Origin: Phaseolus vulgaris
Taxonomy: Eukaryota; Streptophyta; Magnoliopsida; Fabales; Fabaceae
Assembly: GCF_000499845.2 (NCBI RefSeq)
Contig: NC_023750.2
Span: forward strand, 7,128,874 to 7,192,873
DNA: 64,000 nt
Reading direction: 5' to 3'
Made by a program: the position numbers and the translations under genes. This document shows, piece by piece, positions 1 through 9,897 of the stretch (position 1 is the stretch's first letter; every line of letters begins with the position of its first letter). The notes below the pieces were generated by a model. The model worked only from the letters and a program-made list of their open reading frames with translations, had not been told where the DNA came from and did not search any database.

Positions 1-525
1 CCGCACCTCGTCAGAGTTAAACTTTGCATCCACCATCACTAGAAATTACAAACAAACAACACATGCATATTTGCACTTCGTCCTTTTAAATAAATCGTGT
101 AAAAACAATTGTGACATTTAAAATTTAATATAGTGTAGGTCATAAATAATACCGTGTAGAAACTAAAATTCAAATTTTAATTATGAATTAAATCTAAACA
201 TTTATGTCAGAGTTTCACGAAAAAACTCATAAGAAAATTTAAATATCTTCCATTTTTTTTGTTTTGTTTTCACTTCTTATCCTTTCATAGCCCTACGAGA
301 AGTGACTCACATTTTTTCAGTGAGCTTTCTAAAAATATTGAATTTGAAAACAAAATTTAAATTAAAAACTATTTAAACAGCAAACTGAAAAGTAATTTCA
401 ATTATTAAAAATTTAAAAATAAAACTAACACCCAACAAGTCCTAAAATAATGGAAATTAATTAACCATAACAAATGCACAGTTAACCCATATAAAAGTGA
501 ACTACTTTCACAATTGAGATATGTT

Positions 526-567
<42 letters not shown>

Positions 568-572
568 CTAAT
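1..572. other. AT-rich intergenic sequence without genes
   Basis: No credible reading frame is seen. The stretch is shared with copy B (12604-13162) and ends in an AT microsatellite just before the LINE 3' end. The short frame over the AT repeat is a by-product of the repeat. Confidence 0.7.
532..562. repeat. (AT)n microsatellite
   Basis: About 31 bases of alternating A and T are seen next to the LINE tail. The corresponding site in copy B near 13140 has only a few AT units, so the array has changed length since the duplication. Confidence 0.9.
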
Positions 573-2012
573 GTTTTTTATCAGCAAAAAACGAATAAAT
601 GAATAAATAAGAGATATTTTAGGGATACCTCAATCCTCATACAAAAGACCTATCTAAGGCTCTTAACTTCTAACTTCCTTATAGCAACTGAAAAACCTAA
701 AAACATACACCTTTTACTCTTGCTAACTATCTCTTATAAAAATTAACTAGCAACATGCAAATCAATGGCTCAAGACACCAATTTGAGTAAGAAAAACTTA
801 CTCCGCGCACTTTAGACACAACCTTTCACCAAGCCTTCATTTGTGCCAAAGTGAAGATGTCCATGTGATCTATCCTGACACCTTTGAATCCGTTTGTTCC
901 TATGTAACCACACTCTCCTACTACGACTATGCACGCACAACCCCAAATCTTATTAACATTTTCTTGACCCTGCTCGTCTTGAAGCTTTCAAAGTGTTTTT
1001 TTGGCTCCCTATGCTCCGTTGATGTCACCCCCATTAACTCGAAGCACTTAGACCACACGAGCCAAGCGACTCTACGTGTACAAAAAAGGTAAGACGTGGT
1101 TTCCTCTTCCTCCCCACACAAACAACACATGTTGGTAGTCATACAAATCCCTCTTCTAACCAAGTTTGTTTTAGTTGTTATTTTGTCTTCCATATCCCTC
1201 CATGTTGTGAGATGCGAAGATGGTTGTGCCTTCAACCTCCAAAAACTCGCATATAGCTCTCTCTCATTCCCCTAAACTTGTTCTATAAGCATTTTATACG
1301 CGGATTTGACCGTGAACACAACTAACGCTTTGTCTTTTCAGACCCAAGAATCCTTCTTATCCATCATCCCCCTCTATACCCCCAGAATATGCATCAATTG
1401 TTGTTCTTGAATTCGTTCCCATTCAAACTGATTCCTCCACCATTCGATCCTCTAGCACCACTTTGGATTTTCTGACCTCTCCCCAATGTGCCAAATGGAT
1501 AAATCCTTGGTGGAACAAATAGAGACAAGTCTTAGAAAGGCTTCCTTGAGATTCATGTTGCCTACCCATCTATCTTCCCACAACCTTATCTCCCTCCCAT
1601 TCCCAACCTCCCATGAAAAATTGTCCTTGAACTTATCTTTCCACTCGTCAAAAGACCAAACCTTCTTCAAATCCCTTCACCAAAGAGAATTAGAGTTGAC
1701 TCCGGAGTTCCCTCCAACCTCCATATTTTGACTCAAGAACTTCTTTCCACAAAACCGTTTTTTCATAGCCTAGACGCCATATCCATTTTCCTAACAATGC
1801 GATATTAAAAAGCCTTATATCGATCATGACTATCCCTCCTGCCTCTTTTGGCTCACAAACCTTCTTCCATGACACCCACGCTATTTTCCTGCCTTCTAAG
1901 CCCCCATCCCCCATAGAAAATTTCCTATGCAGCCTCACTATTTCCTTCATCACCATAACCGACATTTTATACAAAGACAAGTAAAACAGAGGAAGAGTGG
2001 ACAACACCGATT
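573..2012 (-). pseudogene. 5'-truncated LINE (non-LTR retrotransposon), copy A
   Basis: Read on the minus strand, this is the C-terminal part of a plant LINE polyprotein. The region after the RT (motif LPLFYLSLY, then GRKIAWVSWKKVC and SKYGGW) lies at about 2007-1690. A middle part (WSFDEWKDKF, IRLWEDRWVGN) lies at 1670-1452. The zf-RVT zinc-binding domain (CCLCGEEEETTSYLFC) lies near 1130. The RT catalytic core is absent. Frameshifts and stops break the frame. The minus-strand 3' end is marked by the LINE-like tail ending in a run of A (T574-579 on plus). The 5' end stops at an inverted-repeat element near 2013. The same fragment occurs in copy B, so insertion predates the duplication. Confidence 0.85.
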
Positions 2013-2675
2013 TAATCTAGTAACTGATTTAGATAATAATTTAATCTAATTATATCTAATAATATCTAACACATGACATCAAGTTCATACAAGCTTTCAT
2101 CATTCTCATACATTACATATCAATCACTTATACATTATTTAAGATTTCTCAATTTAATTATACATGTATCTCAATTTCATAGACCTTCCATCATTCACAC
2201 TCATCCATATCATTTAGAAATTGCACTATTCAATTAACCATACATAGTTTAAGATTTCTCAAATCAATTACACTTATATCTCAATCTCAATTTCATACAC
2301 ATTCTACCATTCATAAAAATCTATATCATTAGAAATTTCATAATTCAATTGAATATATAAACTAATATTCATTTTATATTTAAGAAAAATAAGTCATATA
2401 TAATAAAATTCATTGAAGATAAAAGAAGAAAAGAAAGAAATTTAATTTAGATAATTCCAAGAACAATTCAACCATATAATTTCTAAACAATTTAAAAAGA
2501 TCAATCCAGACTAAAATTCGTTCAAGCATCATTCTTTAATTATCTCAATACAATTTCAACTATTCAAACTCATACACTCAACAACCCATAATCAAATTTA
2601 GTTTAACTAACTTTATACCCTAACATGCATAATCCAGTTACTAGATTAACGTATTATCTAAATCAATTATCTTAA
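2013..2675. mobile_element. AT-rich inverted-repeat (MITE-like) element, copy A
   Basis: The left end carries TTAATCTAGTAACTG followed by ATTTAGATAATA. The right end, read in reverse complement, carries the same two blocks in swapped order. This gives an imperfect terminal inverted repeat of about 25 bases. The interior has two imperfect direct copies of a unit of about 110 bases beginning TTTAAGATTTCTCAA. No protein is encoded. A clear target duplication was not found, so classification as a MITE is tentative. Copy B has it at about 17533-18200. Confidence 0.4.
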
Positions 2676-2679
2676 GTTT

Positions 2680-3110
2680 CTATTAAAAAAACATAGATAA
2701 CTTCCCTCATATGAACTGTTCGCCTTTTAAGCAACCTACTAATATTATCATTTAAGTATGGATAAGCTTCAAAATATACGGACTTAGTGCAAGTTATCCA
2801 AACATAGTTAAACTTTAGTATATGATAGAATAAGTTGAGATGGTCACTTTTCTCGATTAACCCCTCAAAGATTGATGATCAAATCCTAAGAAAATACAAA
2901 GAATAAATCTTTAGAGTAAATATGAACTTACTGTTTAAAAATTATAATTAGGTAGATTTCCTTGACTTCTCAGCTAAAACACGTTGTAATCAGATTTTAA
3001 AATAGATGAGGTATAAAAATGAAATCTTAGAGAGGAGAGAGATAAGAGAAGTTAAGAGAGAGAGAGAGAGAGAAAAAATATAAGGAGAGGGGATGGTGTT
3101 GTGTTCTCGA
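2680..3110 (-). repeat. Antisense LTR remnant, same family as the 39223 gypsy LTR (copy A)
   Basis: Read on the minus strand, the segment follows the order of the 5' half of the gypsy LTR at 39223: a CT-rich run, an AATCTGAT box, GTAAGTTCAT, TTAGGATTT, CAACTTATT, GTTTGGATAA and GCTTATCCA. It is heavily diverged and truncated on its inner side by the inverted-repeat element at 2013-2675. It includes a (GA)n run at 3056-3072. It therefore represents an older member of the LTR family and was present before the 12.6 kb duplication. Confidence 0.7.
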
Positions 3111-3205
3111 GAGTTACACCATCTATATTATTTTCACGGTGTTTGTTTCTAGGGACAAATTGTTATTGAAAAAAGAAACCTGGGATTACTCGTGTTTAGA
3201 TTCAC

Positions 3206-3439
3206 TTATTTGCGAAGAAATGAGAGTGCAGATTTGTGGGATGTGTTACTTTTGAGCTCCTCCCTCACATTCAGAGAAATGTCATCAAAGCCACGTAAGT
3301 AATGGGCCAATACCATCGTGCCCTTGTTTTTCCTATGCTGAAGATCTTGTTGAAGGAGGGTGCTCGTGGGTGCTGTGGTGGTTGGGTGTGTGGTAGTTTT
3401 AGGTAAGGTTTGATGCATGAAGTAGTTGTGTAATTCCAA
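3206..3439 (-). CDS. Unrecognised 77-aa ORF, duplicated in copy B
   Basis: This minus-strand frame reads Met-Glu-Leu-His-Asn-Tyr, then a Thr/Pro-rich stretch, then a more ordinary segment with FDDISLNVREELKSNTSHK and an end at SFLRK. The matching ORF in copy B (18686-18991) keeps the same frame and most residues but extends further. I do not recognise the family. Because it lies directly upstream, in the same orientation, of an antisense LTR remnant, it may be a piece of retroelement coding sequence. No catalytic motif or zinc knuckle is visible. Confidence 0.25.
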   Translation of the reverse strand: MELHNYFMHQTLPKTTTHPTTTAPTSTLLQQDLQHRKNKGTMVLAHYLRGFDDISLNVREELKSNTSHKSALSFLRK

Positions 3440-3482
3440 TACATTTCGTCACCTAAGAGAGACCTCCATAATCCATTTGAGG

Positions 3483-3802
3483 TGTTTTTGAAGAAGATAA
3501 TCTATTATGATATCTTGATAACCGATTATGAACTACTTTTTCAAAGATAATAAATTTTCATGAAGACCTAAATATATTTTTTTAATCGATTATGAACTGT
3601 TTTTTTTTGGAATAACCGATTCTGAAGATCCTTAATCGATATTGAACGTGTTTTTGGGTGATAATCGATTATCATGCACCCTTAATCAATCATGAATTTC
3701 TTTTTGTGCAATGCTTGTTTTATTCCTCTGTAGGTGGTAAGGTGTGGTGGTGTTGGAAAGAATAAGTTGTGATCTACAGGTGTGTTGAAAAGGATCTGAG
3801 CT
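3483..3802. repeat. Copy-A-specific segment rich in ATCGATTATGAA-type repeats
   Basis: Copy B goes directly from GATTTATTTGAGGT-like sequence to TTCTTCATTAATCC (near 19036), whereas copy A has about 320 extra bases. These contain roughly seven variants of AATCGATTATGAAC spaced 20-70 bases apart (near 3499, 3520, 3584, 3614, 3632, 3662, 3685). No reading frame is seen. It is either an insertion in A or a deletion in B. Confidence 0.6.
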
Positions 3803-5099
3803 TCTTCATTAATCCAACTTCCAGTATGTTTTTAAACTTTAATGCATGTGTTCCAGTATATTATTAAGCCTTGATGGTTATGTGTGTGTAAACAATTTTG
3901 GGATTGTTATTGTTGATGATTAAATTATAAATCTATGAGGTTAAATTATAAATCTTTAAGGTTAATGATATGATGTTTTGGATTTTTATTTTTTTATAAA
4001 TTACAGTGGAACGCATGTTCAAAATTGAGCCTTGTTTGTCTTATTTAGTGATGTTTAAAATACGTGGGAATTGATGTGATTGTATGTGTCATAAACATCT
4101 TTGGAATAATTTTTCTTAATTTTTTTTTTTTTGAAATTACCTCTAACGTATTACTCAAAATAATGTTTTAATTACCAAAAATAACTATTTAATAGAAAAT
4201 AATTATATTTCAAATATTTATTTAAATAATATATTAATTATTTAGAATTTATATTTATTTAAAATTTTAAATATTTTATGAATTTTATATATTTCATATT
4301 TTTATTTAAATAGAATATTAAATATTTAGGATTTAATATTTTACGAATTTTATATTATTTAAATTTTTATTTAAATAAGACATTGAATATTTAACATTTG
4401 TAATTATTTAAAATTCTGAATATTTTCAAAATTTTATATATTTCAGATTTTTATTTAAATAAAACTTTAAATAATTTTTTTAACAATTATAAATTTGTTT
4501 AGACAACTTCAAATATTACTGAGAATAATATTTTAATTAAAATCAATTAGAATTCACAAATAAATCAATCAAATTATTTTTTTCAATAATTTTAAATAGA
4601 AAATTAAATTTGTAATGTTATAAATGATTCAATATTTTTTCGAAAATAGTTATTCAAAATGTTACTGAAAATATTTTACAATTTTGTAATTAATTCAAAT
4701 TTAAATAAAAAATAAAACTCATATTTCATTATTCAAATATTTGTTAAGACAAGTCTAAATTTATAAATTGACATTTTAAAGCTTTTATAAAAATTAAAAA
4801 AATTATCACAATCATCTAATCACTCACAAATTTCAATAAATTTTCTTCACAAATACATTTCAATACATACTTCAATTTAAACAACATTTTTTTTTCCTCA
4901 TTTTTCTCTCAAATCCTTACAAATATTTTCTCAATCTGAACACACCCTTTCTACTATGATTATAGACAAATATGCATTTCTAAACTTGTAAATTTAATAT
5001 TTCATAGACATGATAATAAGCTGAAAAATCCTAAATATATACCAAATTAAATAATTTGATGAAAAACATAACCATATTTCTAATAATTTGAGGAACAAG
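3803..5099. repeat. AT-rich tract with degenerate tandem repeats (copy A)
   Basis: There is no gene here. From about 4180 to 4480 the motif TTTTTATTTAAATA recurs every 75-115 bases, with TTTAGGATTT- and ATATTTCA-type blocks between, giving a degenerate tandem array. The corresponding part of copy B has an additional unit of about 345 bases. Confidence 0.6.
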
Positions 5100-5525
5100 A
5101 TATTTTCCCTCTAAAATTTTGCAATCAATAGTCGTACAAGGTTAAAAATTTAATTAACTAATTCATGAAGATAAAAAATTCAATGTCTATAAATTAGACA
5201 TACAATTAATTTATTCCTAAACTTTGATTTAATTTGTACGTTAATATATATTTTTTTAATTATATTTACTAAAATGTAGATTGAAATATGAAAATTTATT
5301 ACATCTAATGATACACACTTTTAAATATTTTTAAATATAAAAGATTAATACTATTAAATAAATATATACAGCAGAAAAATATAAAGTAAGAAATACGTAT
5401 CCAGTAATTATTGAAAAGGTTAAAATATTCGTTAATTGTTTTTGTACCTGTTTGGAGAAATGGGGCCCAGGCACGGTCGGTTGACGTCCGGTGCCTACCG
5501 GTACAATTTTTAATCAAGATCTTGA
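5100..5525. other. Copy-A-specific insertion of about 430 bases
   Basis: Copy B joins the equivalents of 5099 and 5526 almost directly (near 20725). The extra segment is mostly AT-rich but ends in a GC-rich stretch at about 5455-5505 (GGGGCCCAGGCACGGTCGG then a GTCCGGTGCCTACCGG-like block), unlike its surroundings. A small minus-strand frame covers it, but I see no recognised protein. It could be an LTR fragment or filler DNA. Confidence 0.5.
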
Positions 5526-5877
5526 AGTATTTGTTTTTTTATTGAATCCTTGAACTTGTCTATCATTTTACGAACAACTTCATTGGATTTTAAGAATTTA
5601 TATTATTCTTTTGAAACCATAAATATTTTCCATAAAAGCAATAATAACGTAGAACAATTATATAGGTGATAAAATATTTTTTTTACAAAATATGTTTAGG
5701 TACATACAACAATCGCATATATTCAGACCAATAACTACTCATTTAATGTAATATTTTAAGACATAAAAATCATATTATAATTCGATTATAGCAATTATAG
5801 ATTACATTATTAATGCAAATTTATTTACTCGTGATAATTATTTAATGTCTTCTTAATCATCTAAATTCAATAAGACT

Positions 5878-5885
5878 TATAAATA
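5878..5885 (+). promoter_or_regulatory. TATA box of the small Lys-rich gene, copy A
   Basis: TATAAATA lies about 220 bases before a good splice donor. It is followed by a pyrimidine-rich leader that fits a 5' untranslated exon. The same box is present at the equivalent place in copy B. Confidence 0.5.
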
Positions 5886-6101
5886 GACGATAGCTCTCCG
5901 AAAATAATCATTCAACACTTTATAATCTCTTATACTCTCTTGTACTCACAAACATCTTATATCCTTATTGAATTGAGTGTTTGAGAGTCGAGTTTTTGCA
6001 GGTGAATATTTCTTATTTTCTTGTGATCAATCAACATCATAAAGTTCGATTTAAAGAGAAGTTTTCTTTCTTCTACCTCGTGATTTTCCTGCTCATTCTC
6101 G

Positions 6102-6992
6102 GTAAGAACCTATAGCATAAAAAATGTCATTACGGTAATATCATGAAATTTCTATCATATTTTTCAATATTTACCTTTCATGTTATGTTATTTGAGATGT
6201 TACTATCATTACTTTTTTTTTTATATAGATATTTTTTTTTAAAAATTTGGTGTTACAATGTGATATTATTACAATATATATAAATGAAAACACATTAATT
6301 ATACGTAAAAAAATCTCATTTCTTACAAAGCAGCAACTCGTCACTCTTTTCAAAACACATTATTTAGAAATGTAAAATAGTAATATCTTAAAAGCAGCTA
6401 TTACAAATTTAAGGATCAAATAATAAAAAATATGTATAAAAAACAGAATTAATATGTATTTTTTATTAATGTATATAGATTATAAAATATAAGTTTTAAG
6501 TAATATTTGAAAAAAAAAACTTTGTAATTCTATTTTTAGAATTTTATTCTTATAATAACTATTCCTTATAGCGGGTGATATTTTTATTATGCTTATTTAT
6601 ATTTTTATAACATTTTAGTTTTACTATTTTATATCATTATATATTATTACTATAGTTGTTTATTATCAGATTTTTCTGAAGATTATAGTATTGGTTTACT
6701 ATTATTTTACTTACTATTTTTTAGTACTCTAGTGTTATTTTGATTTATTTTATATTTTTTGCATATTTTAATAACAAATTTATCTATTGTCTTAAACGTG
6801 TATGATAATTTAAATGTTTTGTTTTTATTTTATTCTTATTTATTTTATAACTGTTTCAAATTTATAGTATTAATATATATAGTATATATTAATAAAATTT
6901 TGGTTATATATTTGAATTTTTTTAGTCATATTACATTACTATTACTAACATGGTTAACATTTATGAATAATCTTAATTTGCATGATATCCAG
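6102..6992 (+). other. Predicted 5' leader intron, copy A
   Basis: The donor is CTCG|GTAAGAACC at 6101/6102 and the acceptor is GATATCCAG|GTTGTG at 6992/6993, 15 bases before the ATG. Length is 891 bases, strongly T-rich as usual for plant introns. Both junctions are unchanged in copy B. A reading frame opening at 6759 within the intron is only an extension into intronic sequence and gives a hydrophobic low-complexity peptide. Confidence 0.5.
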
Positions 6993-7007
6993 GTTGTGAA
7001 AGAAAGA

Positions 7008-7319
7008 ATGAGTTCAAAACAAAGTAACCAAAAGAGTGGAAAGAAAACAAACTTTTTCAAAACTATATTTTCAAAATTTGGAAAGAAAAAATCGGATGCT
7101 CCAAAAGAGGATGCTTCAAAAGAGAGAGCTTCAAAAAAGTCAGCTGTTTCAAAAAAGACAATTTCAAAAGAGACAAATCCAAAATTTATAGAAGAGAGAA
7201 TTTGTGTTTTTTCTGACTCTTCTGACGATGATATAAAGGAAGTGGTGTCAGAAGGGGGATGCCCTAATAGAAGAACATATCCAAATCCATTTAATGAAGA
7301 GAGGTACCCAATGGGATGA
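7008..7319 (+). CDS. Small Lys-rich protein with acidic patch, copy A (probably truncated HIPP-like gene)
   Basis: This 103-codon frame starts at the first ATG after a predicted splice acceptor, MSSKQSNQKSGKKTNFFK. It is rich in Lys and Ser, with SKFGKKKSDAPKED and repeated ASKK/VSKK motifs at about residues 25-55, then an acidic serine patch FSDSSDDDIKEV at about residues 71-82, and it stops after NEERYPMG. No signal peptide, membrane segment or metal-binding HMA domain is present. The same frame continues beyond the stop to a CaaX-like end (next feature), so the ORF is probably a truncated version of a longer protein. Copy B's version is 109 codons. Function is unknown; the resemblance to isoprenylated plant proteins is inferred from the tail only. 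Confidence 0.5.
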   Translation: MSSKQSNQKSGKKTNFFKTIFSKFGKKKSDAPKEDASKERASKKSAVSKKTISKETNPKFIEERICVFSDSSDDDIKEVVSEGGCPNRRTYPNPFNEERYPMG

Positions 7320-7466
7320 ACATATCAATATAATGGATAAAGGATGGGAGAGGGATATCCTACGAGTGGAACATATCAATATAATGGAGAGAGGTTAGAA
7401 GAGAGATTTATAAAAACAATCTATTACTTTAATGATCATAACGCACAAGGATGTTCTATTATGTAA
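7320..7466 (+). pseudogene. Conserved downstream frame ending in CaaX box (CSIM), copy A
   Basis: Reading on in frame after the TGA at 7317-7319, only one further stop (TAA, 7338-7340) interrupts before the frame ends at a TAA at 7464-7466. The segment repeats a TYQYNG motif twice and ends FNDHNAQGCSIM. This resembles the C-terminus of heavy-metal-associated isoprenylated plant proteins (typically an FSDENPNACSIM-like end), in which the Cys is prenylated. The copy B sequence is identical, so both stops existed before the duplication or have been homogenised since. It may be a relic tail, a read-through tail, or part of an unrecognised splice form. Confidence 0.5.
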
Positions 7467-8631
7467 ATGTGCGTAATTGAAAGTTATTAGAGTTATTATG
7501 TTAGTTTAAGAAGTCATTTTAAATATTTTTAGAAATTTTATTTTCATTTCTATTTATTATTAAGTTATGAAATTAATTTATATTATTTAAGAGTAAATTT
7601 TGTTTTACTAGTTTTCTTTCTCATTTTGTCGCTTTTAGTTATCTCTTCTCTAACAAGTTCCAATCATCATTTCGGTTTTCTTTTTTTCACCTTAAACCTT
7701 AGCCTTCAAAAATGTTATTATTGAAGCTTTGTATATCTTCTTTCTTCAATAGTTGTTAGATGGTCAAAATAAAATCTTTGGTTGATTTTTCTGCACATTG
7801 AATGTGAGTAATTCAAATTGTTTTGTTCGAAATGGAAACTTTTGCTCTAATACAATCTTCGTATCTTTAAACATATATTTGATCTTTTAAATTATTGTTT
7901 TTACATGCACAAATTCTAACCGTCTATTTTTTTTTATTCATATTGTCTCTCAAACTCTGTTCATATTAGATGCTCAAAATGCAATATTTTTATGTGCTGA
8001 ATCATTTGTTTACACTTCAAAATATTTTAGGTTGTTGTATTTAGCATCTTAAAATGACTTTAAATTTCATTAGTGAAAATCTCAGTTTCTCAACCTCAGC
8101 TCTTTCTTGTTTTTAATAACAAAAGTTTAACTTTTAACTTCGTCTTTTTGTCCTTTATGAATATTAATAAATTTAATAATTATCATAATAAAATAAAAGT
8201 ATCATTAAACTAATATCTTTTAATATTTTTTAATTATCAATACCTTCTATTTTTATATTTTTGTTAAAATAGTTTAATATAGAAAATGCACATGTTTTTG
8301 TTTTCTAAAACTTTCCAGTTAAAATATTGTTCATTCGAAAATTTCTAATACAATTTTAAACTTGGTATATAATACATAATTATATTAAAAATATTTTATA
8401 ATTAATATATTTTATACATAAATTGTTAAAACATATCTATGTACATTATTTGTACTTTTATTATAGATCTTGTAATTATATTTTCATTAATTTTAAATAT
8501 ATTTTGAATATGTTATTTTAACATTATTTATTTTCTTTTCAATTTTCAACATATCTACAATAATTCTACACTCGGTGGGAAAACTTATTTTTTGCATCTT
8601 ATGGATTTTTTTGTCATTTTGCACATACAAA
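7467..8631. other. AT-rich sequence downstream of the small gene, no gene seen
   Basis: The sequence parallels copy B (22783-24014) with small indels. No reading frame with coding character, no RNA gene and no repeat beyond low-complexity AT was seen. Confidence 0.6.
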
Positions 8632-9000
8632 CACTACAACAAAATCACTAAATAGAAACTAATTTTAGAGACAAAAAAATAATTAGTTGTTTTATTGACT
8701 AAATTAGAAACCATTTTAGAGACTAAAAAATTGTTTGGTTTATAAATGAGTTATTATTATTGATAAATAGTTTCTAAATTGGTATCTAATTAGCTACCAA
8801 TTATTTAGACTCTAAGTTTGGTACCAAAAACATTGGTTGCTAATTAGATATCAATTTAGAAACTATTTATCAATGATAGAAACTAATTTAGAAACCATTT
8901 TTTTTTTTGGTTTCTAAAATAGTCTCTAATTTAGTCAATATTACAACTAATTAATTTTGATTTCTAAAATTGGTTTTTATTCAATGATTTTCTTGTAATG
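8632..9000. mobile_element. CACTA-type fold-back MITE, copy A
   Basis: It starts CACTACAACAAAATCAC and ends TGATTTTCTTGTAATG, giving CACTA-superfamily termini. The whole element is a long inverted repeat: GGTATCTAATTAGCTACCAA on one arm faces TTGGTTGCTAATTAGATATC on the other. It encodes nothing. The copy B element (24015-24373) has the better-preserved termini and a TAA target duplication; in A the left flank is AAA. Insertion predates the duplication. Confidence 0.85.
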
Positions 9001-9689
9001 TAAATAAAGATAGTGAAGTGCAAATATATTTTATAAATATATTTTTAAATCTGAGTAAAGAAATATATTTAACATCTTACAACTTGTATGGGTCAGTGTT
9101 AATCGACCAATTATTCATCATCAACTTGTGATTTTTTTTTTATAAGAAAACAAACACTTTTATTATTATGAGTATAAATAAAGTCAAAATTTTCTTATTC
9201 AATTATATTTTTTTATAATGTAATTCAATATCAATAAATTCATTGGTTTATACAATTTAATTTATTTATTTTTCTTTTTATATAATTACAACAACTTATT
9301 TAAGGTTGTGGGAGCTTTCTATCTATTATTAGGAAGAAACTACAATATATTGTATCATGGAAGCCATATCTCCTAATATTATTAGCTTAAAAATCATGAT
9401 TGTAAATATTATGTAATGACATATGTAACAACTATATTCATCAACATTAGTGACTCTGAAAGAATAAAATATAGAATTAACTCAAATAATTTAATTATTA
9501 AAATGTGAATTTTTCTTAATGAAATTAAAGTTTAAAATAATAGATATTGGATCACTTTTCTTCTTTCAAGCATAAAATTATATAATTTTTATGAATGTTA
9601 GGATCTTTGTATTGTTAATATGTATGTGTACTTTATATTTTTAATTTTCATTCAAGTCAAGCTATAAATTTAGAAATTTTCTATTCTAG
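9001..9689. other. AT-rich sequence, no gene seen (copy A)
   Basis: This stretch is shared with copy B (24374-25124). A block near 9300-9400 (GTTGTGGGAGCTTTCTATC onward) is more GC-balanced and well conserved between the copies. It has no coding frame or recognised RNA structure. Confidence 0.5.
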
Positions 9690-9839
9690 ATAACGAACAA
9701 ATAAATGAATAAATAGAGCATTTAACACATGTGGAACAAATCAATTGTATGCATGAAAGGATGATGAGACAAAAATATAGAATTAAGTGACTCGTGAAAG
9801 GGGATTTGAATACCAAGTTTTATCATATAACTACCAAAT
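9690..9839 (+). pseudogene. LINE RT fragment cut off by MITE insertion (copy A)
   Basis: On the plus strand the frame reads RQKYRIK, a stop in place of the usual Trp, then LVKGDLNTKFYH. This matches the conserved RQKSRxxWLxxGDxNTKFFH segment just before the RT domain of plant LINEs. It ends at 9839, where a MITE terminus starts. In copy B the same LINE continues to about 27430. Confidence 0.75.
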
Positions 9840-9897
9840 CACTACAAGAAAATCATGAAATAGAAACCAATTTTTATACACCAAAATAATTAGTTGT
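9840..9897. mobile_element. Truncated CACTA-type MITE terminus
   Basis: CACTACAAGAAAATCATGAA followed by a TAGAAACCAATTTT block matches the left end of the MITE family seen at 8632 and 62137. Only about 58 bases remain before sequence changes to the terminus of a Tat-type LTR. The element is absent from copy B at this site, so it inserted after the duplication. Confidence 0.75.

Noticed and set aside
6759..7007. N-terminal extension of the small gene's ORF to an ATG at 6759
   Set aside because: It lies in a T-rich predicted intron, ends at a good splice acceptor (CCAG|GT) and encodes low-complexity hydrophobic residues; the equivalent copy B frame is much shorter.
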